From NCBI GenBank assembly GCA_002469525.1, contig DKME01000092.1:1-5467 (forward strand): DNA of 5,467 bases, read 5' to 3'. This document shows positions 1 through 5,323 of the stretch, piece after piece. Source of the DNA: Actinobacteria bacterium UBA7422 (GTDB lineage: Bacteria > Actinomycetota > Actinomycetes > S36-B12). A program made the translations under genes and the position numbers. How positions within the stretch are numbered: the stretch's first letter is position 1; the number at the start of each line of letters is the position of its first letter. The notes below the pieces were generated by a model. The model searched no databases. It saw only the letters and a program-made list of their open reading frames with translations, and was not told the DNA's origin.

Positions 1-231
1 GCGCGCGATTGTGGCTCTCGCACACCCCGCCCGGTTCAAGTCAGCCAGCCAGGCTCGCAGATCAGCCAAGGACATTTGGGTGACTGAGTCGAGATCTGGC
101 ATCGAATCGAACAGGTGGGTGAGATCATTGCGATAGGCACGCACGGTGTTGACACTTCGGCCACGTGCTCCACCGAGGTACTCGAGGAACGCTTCGATTT
201 CAGCGTTGCATGCGCGCTCACCCTGTTCCAC
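1..231 (-). CDS. xerC: Tyrosine recombinase XerC, N-terminal part (3' end outside window)
   Basis: Seventy-seven codons of an open frame that runs off the left edge. Xer recombinases resolve chromosome dimers at dif during cell division. The frame encodes the N-terminal core-binding (SAM-like) domain: EIEAFLEYL, then GRSVNTVRAYRNDLTHLF, then LADLRAWLADL and ARATIAR. This is the standard pattern of a helix, the S-x-N/H-T-x-R-A-Y motif and the second helix. The catalytic Arg-His-Arg-Tyr domain is outside the window, so activity cannot be judged. XerC rather than XerD or a phage integrase is inferred from its place after dprA, its usual partner in actinobacteria. The start is uncertain. GTG at 229-231 is the only standard in-frame start between the TAG at 280-282 and the conserved domain, but GGAGG lies just one base before it, too close for a normal ribosome binding site. 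Confidence 0.85.
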   Translation of the reverse strand, partial: MEQGERACNAEIEAFLEYLGGARGRSVNTVRAYRNDLTHLFDSMPDLDSVTQMSLADLRAWLADLNRAGCARATIAR

Positions 232-314
232 CCCTCCATGATGAACAATGCACGGCCAAATTGGCTCACGGCTCGCGGACTATTCAGGAAAATCTCTAGT
301 TTTCGAGGCTTCCC
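232..314 (-). other. dprA-xerC intergenic gap
   Basis: An 83-base gap, the largest in the window. It contains a short palindrome, GCCAAATTGGC (253-263), and a GGAGG (233-237) just before the probable xerC start. The xerC frame is closed upstream by a TAG at 280-282, so the start must lie below that. No terminator-type stem with a T-run and no convincing promoter boxes are seen, although a gap this size could hold a separate xerC promoter. Confidence 0.4.
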
Positions 315-1439
315 TCAAACTTTCTTCCAAGAACCTTCCGCATTTTGGACAAAACCCATGAGATTCAGTTCACTGAGCCGGGCTAAAACCTCAAGTCGCG
401 CTCGACCTGTTTTCTGGCAGATCACGTCCAATCCGATTCCACCCCGTGTAGGTAGCAACTCCCAGATTTCGTAGTCCCCTTCACTCAGAGACTTCCAACG
501 CGCCCGTGGTTGGCTAGGGTCCTTCACGTCAATATCTGATCGCGAGGGCAGGTCATTCGGGTTGAAACCAGTGATCAACTCCTGAAGGTCTGCGCTGCTG
601 GTAACAACATGAACGTCCTCTTCTTTGAGGAGTTTGTTTACGCCAAGTGAAGTGGGCGAGTGAATTGATCCCGGGACCCCTGCAACGATTCGATTCATCT
701 CTCTGGCAGCACGTACTGTTGAACTGGTGCCGCTGCGATCTGTCGCCTCAATCACGCACGTTGCCCGGGTCAGTGCGGCAAGAATTCGGTTTCGGTAAAT
801 GAATCGTCTTTTGTGCGCCGGTTCACGTGGCGGTGACTCGCTGACGACCGCACCGTTGTCTATGATCCTGAGAAATAATTGCTCATGGCTCGCGGGGTAG
901 CGTGCGTGAACTCCACTTGCCAGAACTGCAACGGTGGGTGCGTCCACGCTCAGGGCTCCTTTGTGTGCGCTTGAATCAATGCCGATCGCACCGCCGGAAA
1001 AGACACTGGTACCCCAGTTTCCAAGGTCCGCTGCCCATTGCGCACCGATTCCTGCGCCGTAGGGAGTGCACGCGCGAGTTCCCACGATTGTTACCGAAGT
1101 CAATGCAATTACACGAAAGTCAATTGAACCAATCGACCATAGCGCCCACGGCTGCGCTTCACCCAGTGAATAAAGTTGAGTAGGCCAACCTTCTTGCCCT
1201 CTCGTCAGAATCCGCGCGCCAATCTTTTCCGCAAACGCACGCTCAGCTTCAAGGTCACATTGAGCATACTTCTTAGAAAAGACAACATTGTTTCGCTGAG
1301 GAAATCCTTTTGTTAGCAGCATTTCAAGAATCTCACCGGGTGAAACTCCCGTTGCCAGCCTCCTGTTTATGGTTTCATCTCCGGGCTCGCATAAATGTGC
1401 CAAGGCAAGGAATGCATCGGCATCCGACGTAATCTCCAT
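315..1439 (-). CDS. dprA: DNA-processing protein DprA (Smf)
   Basis: A 374-residue DprA, which binds incoming single-stranded DNA in the cytoplasm and loads RecA during natural transformation; it is also conserved in many bacteria not known to be competent. An N-terminal helical region (about 1-80) precedes the Rossmann-like core. Core motifs are VGTRACTPYG (119-128), SGGAIGID (148-155), AVLASGV (171-177), SESPP (200-204), RFIYRNRILAALT (212-224), RSGTSSTVRAA (235-245) and VPGSIHSPTSLG (255-266). The DprA winged-helix domain lies at about 323-372. The ATG at 1437-1439 overlaps the comM TAA by one base (TAATG). No strong Shine-Dalgarno is visible, so coupling to comM is likely. The TGA stop is at 315-317, and an 83-base gap separates it from xerC. 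All expected blocks are present and no frameshift is seen. The gene appears functional. Confidence 0.96.
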   Translation of the reverse strand: MEITSDADAFLALAHLCEPGDETINRRLATGVSPGEILEMLLTKGFPQRNNVVFSKKYAQCDLEAERAFAEKIGARILTRGQEGWPTQLYSLGEAQPWALWSIGSIDFRVIALTSVTIVGTRACTPYGAGIGAQWAADLGNWGTSVFSGGAIGIDSSAHKGALSVDAPTVAVLASGVHARYPASHEQLFLRIIDNGAVVSESPPREPAHKRRFIYRNRILAALTRATCVIEATDRSGTSSTVRAAREMNRIVAGVPGSIHSPTSLGVNKLLKEEDVHVVTSSADLQELITGFNPNDLPSRSDIDVKDPSQPRARWKSLSEGDYEIWELLPTRGGIGLDVICQKTGRARLEVLARLSELNLMGFVQNAEGSWKKV

Positions 1440-2950
1440 TAGGCTGCCACTGCAGTTTCAGAGGTACGTAAATGAATTGCCAGCGCAACATCTGACTTTG
1501 TGGGCCTGGAATGACATTGAAGATCCGCGATACTCCATGCGACCCTTAGAACGCGGTGACTTCCTCTGAATCCACCTGAACTACCAACGAAATTGTTGAG
1601 TAAGGCATTCCCTGCTGGTTCGGGCAGGAATCGAGTCCGCAGTGCACCGGGTGGAATTTCTGAATTCCTCTCCCACGGAAACTGCGCGAATCTATCTCGA
1701 GCGACATTGCGCGCGGTAATAACACGCTCGCGGACGGCGTGACTGGATTCGCCCGCGTGTAACGAGCGAACACTGGGGATTAATACGTTCACGTCAATTC
1801 GGTCGCGCAAGGGGCCAGATACCTGTGTTGTGTATCGACGCATTGTTGCCGAAGTGCAATCGCAGACTTTGACCGTGTCGGTCAGCGCATTTCCACATGG
1901 ACAGGGGTTAGCTGCAAGGATTAGTTGAAACCTCGCGGGTAGGAGACCGCTCCAAGAAGCACGACTAAGTGAAATGTGACCTGACTCAAGTGGCTGCCGC
2001 AACGCGTCAAGAGCATTGCGGGAAAACTCTGGTGCTTCGTCGAGAAACAGGACTCCATGGTGTGCTCTTGTTAACGCTCCCGGCGTGACCCTGTTGCCGT
2101 GGACGCTACCGACAAGTGCGGCCATGCTCGCGCAGTGGTGTGGTGCTTCAAATGGGGGGATCCCAATTGGCTCGTTGTCCCGGAGCGTTCCAGCGATTGC
2201 ATGGATTGCAGTCACTTCAAGGACCTGATCCTGGGTGAGTGGAGGCAGGATCCCAGTGATCCGTTGCGCCAACATAGTTTTGCCAACCCCCGGCGAGCCG
2301 ACCATGGACATGTTGTGGCCACCCACGGCTGCAACTTCTAAAGCCCAACGTGCCTCTTCCTGTCCTAGGACGTCCGCAAGGTCCGCAGGCTCCTGAAGAT
2401 TTACCGCCTCGAGACTCGCAGTACCAAGTGACTCGCGCTCACCCCGAAGAAACGCAATTACATGACTGAGGTCCTCGCATGCCACAACGCGAGCCCTGGG
2501 AACTATCTGACACTGGGCAAGGTTTCCGCGGGGAACAACAACGGATTTGATTCCAGACTGTGCGGCGACAATTACACACGGTAGAGCTCCCGGAACGCTT
2601 CGCAGGCTTCCGTCAAGTCCCAATTCCCCAATGAAAACTGTGTTTCCCAGTTCCTCGGTGGAGATCTGTCCCGTTGCTCCCAGAACTCCCATAGCAATTG
2701 CTAGGTCAAGTCCGGCGCCATGTTTGCGTAGTTCGGCCGGAGAAAGGCTGATTGTGACGCGACCTTTGGGCCACCTTAAACCCGAATTCACAATCGCAGT
2801 TTTGGCCCTGTGCTTTGACTCCACAACGGACGTGTCCGGTAAGCCAACCAGCCCAACCGTGGGAAGTCCCTGTGAGTGGTCGACCTCTACCTCCACCAGC
2901 TGACCCGACACTCCAGAAACAACAGCTCCCCATGAACGCGCGAGACTCAC
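1439..2950 (-). CDS. comM: ComM/YifB family AAA+ ATPase (Mg-chelatase-like)
   Basis: A 503-residue ComM (YifB) protein, close to the usual family length. Characterised ComM is a hexameric helicase that promotes branch migration of incoming single-stranded DNA during natural transformation. From the GTG start, residues 1 to about 170 form the Lon-protease-like N-terminal domain, opening with SLARSW and containing GLPTVGLVGLPD and SLSPAELRK. The AAA+ core follows: Walker A GSPGVGKT at 218-225, Walker B VLFLDE at 300-305, and ANPCPCG at 347-353. SGPLRDRID at 378-386 holds the likely arginine finger. Cys350, Cys352, Cys363 and Cys365 form a CxC...CxC set. The C-terminal Mg-chelatase-type helical domain includes GSHRVLRVAWSIADL. 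The start is one base after the yraN stop; the stop TAA shares its last A with the dprA ATG. Family identity is certain. A role in transformation here is inferred from dprA next door. Confidence 0.95.
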   Translation of the reverse strand: MSLARSWGAVVSGVSGQLVEVEVDHSQGLPTVGLVGLPDTSVVESKHRAKTAIVNSGLRWPKGRVTISLSPAELRKHGAGLDLAIAMGVLGATGQISTEELGNTVFIGELGLDGSLRSVPGALPCVIVAAQSGIKSVVVPRGNLAQCQIVPRARVVACEDLSHVIAFLRGERESLGTASLEAVNLQEPADLADVLGQEEARWALEVAAVGGHNMSMVGSPGVGKTMLAQRITGILPPLTQDQVLEVTAIHAIAGTLRDNEPIGIPPFEAPHHCASMAALVGSVHGNRVTPGALTRAHHGVLFLDEAPEFSRNALDALRQPLESGHISLSRASWSGLLPARFQLILAANPCPCGNALTDTVKVCDCTSATMRRYTTQVSGPLRDRIDVNVLIPSVRSLHAGESSHAVRERVITARNVARDRFAQFPWERNSEIPPGALRTRFLPEPAGNALLNNFVGSSGGFRGSHRVLRVAWSIADLQCHSRPTKSDVALAIHLRTSETAVAA

Positions 2951-2951
2951 G

Positions 2952-3305
2952 TCAGACTCCACGAATGTGAGTGATTGTTGGTGGTCCGACAACAGGTGCC
3001 AAAACTCCGACTACATCGAATCTAATTCCCCGTGGACTCACGGACTTGGTCTCCAGCCAACGCAAAGCCAATCCGCGCATGCGCCGAACTTTTCTCGGTG
3101 TAACGGCCTCGACAGGTTCACCAAAAACTGTTGACCGCCTGGTCTTTACTTCGCAGATCACCAGGTCGTCCTTGTCTCTGGCAATCACGTCAAGTTCACC
3201 GAGGTCGCAGCGCCAATTTCGTTCAAGTATCACCATGCCATTTTTTGACAGATAGCGTGTTGCTAATTCCTCACCATATTTGCCAAGAGCATCTTTTGGT
3301 TTCAT
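2952..3305 (-). CDS. yraN: YraN/UPF0102 family nuclease-fold protein
   Basis: A 117-residue protein of the UPF0102 (YraN) family, which has a PD-(D/E)XK endonuclease-like fold but no settled cellular role. Visible motifs are LGKYGEELATRYL (residues 7-19), NWRC at 30-33, GELDVIARD (36-44) and the core ICEVKTRR (50-57). Asp39, Glu52 and Lys54 form the expected D...ExK metal-binding set. A VTPRKVRRM segment (68-76) follows, as is usual in the family. I chose ATG 3303-3305 because GAGG lies 8 bases upstream and it gives the normal N-terminus; a TTG at 3321-3323 would add six residues. The TGA stop is one base from the comM GTG start, and the last codons carry the comM ribosome binding site. Sitting beside comM and dprA suggests a part in DNA processing, but that is inferred only from neighbourhood. 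Confidence 0.92.
   Translation of the reverse strand: MKPKDALGKYGEELATRYLSKNGMVILERNWRCDLGELDVIARDKDDLVICEVKTRRSTVFGEPVEAVTPRKVRRMRGLALRWLETKSVSPRGIRFDVVGVLAPVVGPPTITHIRGV
2957..2960 (-). promoter_or_regulatory. Ribosome binding site deciding the comM start
   Basis: GGAG on the minus strand, inside the last sense codons of yraN, sits 6 bases before the GTG at 2948-2950. This spacing supports the GTG. The upstream in-frame TTG at 2990-2992 would add 14 non-conserved residues and overlap yraN by 41 bases. Confidence 0.7.
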
Positions 3306-3369
3306 ATTCAGAGCCTCGCCCAATCAAGGGCTCAATGGAATACCCAAAACCAAACCTGTGGACAAATAC
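3306..3369 (-). other. rnhB-yraN intergenic gap with short inverted repeat
   Basis: This 64-base gap is one of only two sizeable non-coding gaps in the run. It holds a 5-bp inverted repeat (GAGCC at 3311-3315, GGCTC at 3329-3333), plus an overlapping 4-bp alternative (GCCC at 3318-3321, GGGC at 3328-3331). One arm of the larger repeat covers part of the yraN Shine-Dalgarno, so weak sequestration is conceivable. There is no T-run, so it is not a terminator. Many actinobacteria have a DUF2469 gene at this spot; no remnant of it is recognisable here. No convincing promoter is seen. Confidence 0.4.
3314..3317 (-). promoter_or_regulatory. Ribosome binding site deciding the yraN start
   Basis: GAGG (within GGCGAGG) on the minus strand lies 8 bases upstream of the ATG at 3303-3305. 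The alternative in-frame TTG at 3321-3323 lies upstream of this element and has no such site. This favours the ATG. Confidence 0.6.
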
Positions 3370-3987
3370 TCAATGGCAAAAGCTTCGCCTGTGTAGCGGC
3401 GTAAGACCCATTGACCTGATCGCATAGAGGTGTTCCTTGGTTCCATACCCACTATTTCGCTCCCAGCCGTACCCCGGAAACTCAATTGCCCGCTGACACA
3501 TGAATTCATCTCGCTCAAATTTGGCCACAACACTCGCCGCCGAAACACTGGAAGAATACTGATCCGCTCTCTTGCGCAACACCACATCTGCGTCCATTGT
3601 CGGATCACAGTAGTTGAAATTTCCATCGAGAATTAATGCACTCGGTTCCATTCCTGCTGCTACTGAACTGCGAATCGCAATAGCGACGCATTCACGCAGC
3701 GCCGCGGTCAACCCGAAAGTATCAATAAATTGCGCGTCAACACTGGCTGTGGTGGACCAGGCCCATTCTTTGATCAGAGTTACCAAGTTTGGACGCTCTA
3801 CCCTCTTCGTAGCTTTGGAGTCACGTACTCCCGGCGGCGCTGCGGGAGTTTCCGGACTGACAACAACGAGTCCCACCACGATTGGTCCTGCCAGCGGCCC
3901 GCGGCCTACTTCATCGATTCCACCCACAAAATTGTGACCTGCGCGCAGCAAGGATCTTTCAAGCCTGAGTGACGGACGTACGCTCAC
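3370..3987 (-). CDS. rnhB: Ribonuclease HII
   Basis: A 205-residue RNase HII, the cytoplasmic metal-dependent endonuclease that cuts RNA in RNA-DNA hybrids and nicks DNA at single misincorporated ribonucleotides. The N-terminal GIDEVGRGPLAGP motif supplies Asp25 and Glu26. RDSK follows at 55-58, ILDG gives Asp121, and ADQYSSSVSAAS gives Asp142, completing the DEDD active site. The ASVVAKFERD stretch (151-160) and the C-terminal GYGTKEHL and PLHRRSF motifs are family hallmarks. Length is normal. The GTG start at 3985-3987 overlaps the lepB TGA stop by four bases (GTGA). No clear Shine-Dalgarno is seen, so initiation probably depends on translational coupling. There is no later in-frame ATG, GTG or TTG that would keep a sensible N-terminus. 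Position after lepB is the standard actinobacterial arrangement. Confidence 0.96.
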   Translation of the reverse strand: MSVRPSLRLERSLLRAGHNFVGGIDEVGRGPLAGPIVVGLVVVSPETPAAPPGVRDSKATKRVERPNLVTLIKEWAWSTTASVDAQFIDTFGLTAALRECVAIAIRSSVAAGMEPSALILDGNFNYCDPTMDADVVLRKRADQYSSSVSAASVVAKFERDEFMCQRAIEFPGYGWERNSGYGTKEHLYAIRSMGLTPLHRRSFCH

Positions 3988-4739
3988 TTACCGAATTCAT
4001 TGCCCGCGGCAATCGCAGGATTGCCAAATAGCTCCGGGATAGTTTCAATAGTGAGTCGGGACAACGGCCACACCACGGTGAATACCCGCCCCACTGCATT
4101 TTGAACAGGAACCGCCCCGTCGTTCTGTTCAAGATGAAAGCGCGAGTCTGCCGAGTTTCCGCGGTTATCTCCCATGACAAAAAAACCGTTCTTGGGCACC
4201 GTCACGTCAAACAGGATTTGATCCGTTGGTCCATCGATGTACGCGGTTTCGTCCAGCGCTACACCGTTGAGGACTATCTGGCCACTTTCATTGCAACATG
4301 CGACCCGGTCACCCTCGATCCCGATCACTCTTTTCACTAAGTCGTCACCAGAGTCACTGGGCAGGAGTCCGACAAAAGTGGCAGCTGATGCGACAAGACC
4401 TCGCCACCCTTCAATATTTCTTTCGACGATTGGCAACCAATTCCCTGGATCCTTAAACACCATGATTTCACCACGTTGTACCCCCGAGATTGACGTTGTG
4501 ATCTTGGACGCGATAACGCGGTCGTCAATTTGAAGGGTTTGCTCCATTGAGCCGCTGGGAACGTAGAAGGGTTGAACAATAAAAGTGCGAATCCCTGCGG
4601 CCAAAGCCAGTGCAACCGCAACCACGATCACGAATTCGATCGCACTACGAAGGAAGGAACTTTTCTTTTTCGACTTGACGGTGGCCGCTCGATCCCCAGC
4701 AGCGCTCGTCGGTGAATCGTCATGCGCGGAAACTGCCAC
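3984..4739 (-). CDS. lepB: Type I signal peptidase (longer, second tandem copy)
   Basis: A 251-residue signal peptidase I. A polar cytoplasmic N-terminus of about 30 residues ends in a basic patch (KSKKK, 22-26), followed by one transmembrane helix at about 33-54. The catalytic motifs are complete: PSGSMEQTL with Ser64, DLVKRVIG with Lys136, and GDNR at 190-193 followed by SADSR at 196-200. A CC pair sits at 148-149. An insertion between Ser and Lys, about residues 97-131 (DPGNWL to FVGLLPSDSGDD), is characteristic of the actinobacterial LepB form found before rnhB. The start is GTG at 4737-4739, overlapping the TAG stop of the previous lepB by one base. It is supported by AAGGAG at 4748-4753. 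The stop overlaps the rnhB start by four bases, so these genes are probably translated together. Both copies look catalytically intact; division of labour between them is inference. Confidence 0.95.
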   Translation of the reverse strand: MAVSAHDDSPTSAAGDRAATVKSKKKSSFLRSAIEFVIVVAVALALAAGIRTFIVQPFYVPSGSMEQTLQIDDRVIASKITTSISGVQRGEIMVFKDPGNWLPIVERNIEGWRGLVASAATFVGLLPSDSGDDLVKRVIGIEGDRVACCNESGQIVLNGVALDETAYIDGPTDQILFDVTVPKNGFFVMGDNRGNSADSRFHLEQNDGAVPVQNAVGRVFTVVWPLSRLTIETIPELFGNPAIAAGNEFGK

Positions 4740-5296
4740 TAGTTCAACTCCTTGAATGTGTGCGAGTCAAGCCGCTGCCACCGAGTTGGTGGCCAAATTA
4801 CGAACTGTGCTTGTCCTACAACCTTAGACTCTAATACAAACCCACCTCCCGGATCCCCAAGGTGGGAGCGCGAGTCTGCGGACTCTGATCGATGATCACC
4901 GAGGACCCATATTTTCCCTGGCGGGACGAGCGCATCAAATTCAATTTCGCTCGGCGAATCCCCGGGAAAGAGATACGAATCCTCTTGGATTTCACTACCG
5001 TTGACGCTCAGATTGCCAGAGTCGGTGCAGCACACCACGCGGTCACCTGCAATTCCAATGACACGTTTCACGTATTCACCTGATTGGCGACTAAAGCTAT
5101 CAACACCGTCAAAAACAACGACATCACCGCGAGTGATCGGTCGCGACCAGTAAGCCGTCTTGTTCACCAGTATTCGGTCTCCCGTTGATAGTGCAGGCTC
5201 CATTGAGTTGCTGGGAATCGCAAATGGTTGAAAGATGAACGCACTGAAAAGCCATAGCAGGAAAAGTCCTGCTATGGCGCCCAGAAAATACTTCAT
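4739..5296 (-). CDS. lepB: Type I signal peptidase (short, first of two tandem copies)
   Basis: This 185-residue membrane-bound serine protease would cleave signal peptides from exported preproteins on the outer face of the membrane. One transmembrane segment covers about residues 4-22, with almost no cytoplasmic N-terminus (MKYF). Box B is PSNSMEPAL with nucleophile Ser31. Box D is EYVKRVIG with general base Lys77. Box E is GDHR at 133-136, followed by SADSR at 139-143. A CC pair lies at 89-90. The ATG at 5294-5296 leaves a normal membrane anchor. The Shine-Dalgarno is weak (GGTGA at 5307-5311, 10-base spacer). The stop TAG shares one base with the GTG start of the next lepB. Ser to Lys is 46 residues apart, 26 fewer than in the second copy. 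A perfect inverted repeat occupies codons 7-16 (see separate entry). Family assignment is secure; its specific substrates are unknown. Confidence 0.94.
   Translation of the reverse strand: MKYFLGAIAGLFLLWLFSAFIFQPFAIPSNSMEPALSTGDRILVNKTAYWSRPITRGDVVVFDGVDSFSRQSGEYVKRVIGIAGDRVVCCTDSGNLSVNGSEIQEDSYLFPGDSPSEIEFDALVPPGKIWVLGDHRSESADSRSHLGDPGGGFVLESKVVGQAQFVIWPPTRWQRLDSHTFKELN
4748..4753 (-). promoter_or_regulatory. Ribosome binding site for the second lepB
   Basis: AAGGAG on the minus strand lies 8 bases upstream of the GTG start at 4737-4739 and inside the last codons of the preceding lepB. It is among the best Shine-Dalgarno matches in the window and decides the GTG start. It suggests the second peptidase gene can load its own ribosomes as well as use coupled translation. 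Confidence 0.75.
5247..5278 (-). terminator. Perfect 12-bp hairpin plus T-tract inside the lepB start region (candidate attenuator)
   Basis: On the plus strand, 5251-5262 (GCCATAGCAGGA) is the exact reverse complement of 5267-5278, with a 4-base loop at 5263-5266. On the minus strand, in the direction of transcription, the stem is followed at once by TTTT (5247-5250) and then C. That is the form of an intrinsic terminator with a short U tract. It lies 45 bases past the rplS stop and starts 15 bases past the lepB start codon, within codons for the membrane anchor. The inverted repeat is seen directly. Termination or attenuation is inferred. The short T-run makes full-strength termination uncertain, and an mRNA 3'-end stabiliser or translational brake is also possible. 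Confidence 0.5.
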
Positions 5297-5323
5297 CGAT
5301 GCTAAATCACCGGCAGTTCACAC

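Noticed and set aside
253..263. Palindrome GCCAAATTGGC before xerC
   Set aside because: Only five base pairs around a single base, with no T-run and no second copy noticed, so neither a terminator nor an operator can be supported.
36..269. Minus-strand 77-codon frame beginning with GTG at 267-269
   Set aside because: It overlaps xerC in a different frame. The xerC frame carries the conserved core-binding domain while this one shows no family signal.
115..474. Plus-strand open frame of 119 codons opposite xerC and dprA
   Set aside because: It lies antisense to two clearly conserved genes, crosses the gap between them and has no recognisable motif or ribosome binding site.
2951..2992. Longer comM start (TTG at 2990-2992)
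   Set aside because: It would add 14 non-conserved residues and overlap yraN by 41 bases. The GTG at 2948-2950 has GGAG six bases upstream and gives the family's usual SLARSW beginning.
2547..3255. Plus-strand open frames opposite comM and yraN
   Set aside because: They are shadows of conserved minus-strand genes, with low-complexity Ser/Pro/Arg content and no motif.
3337..3365. Promoter-like boxes in the rnhB-yraN gap (TTGTCC, 17 bases, TATTCC on the minus strand)
   Set aside because: The match is about 4/6 and 3/6 to consensus, which is expected by chance in a gap of this size.
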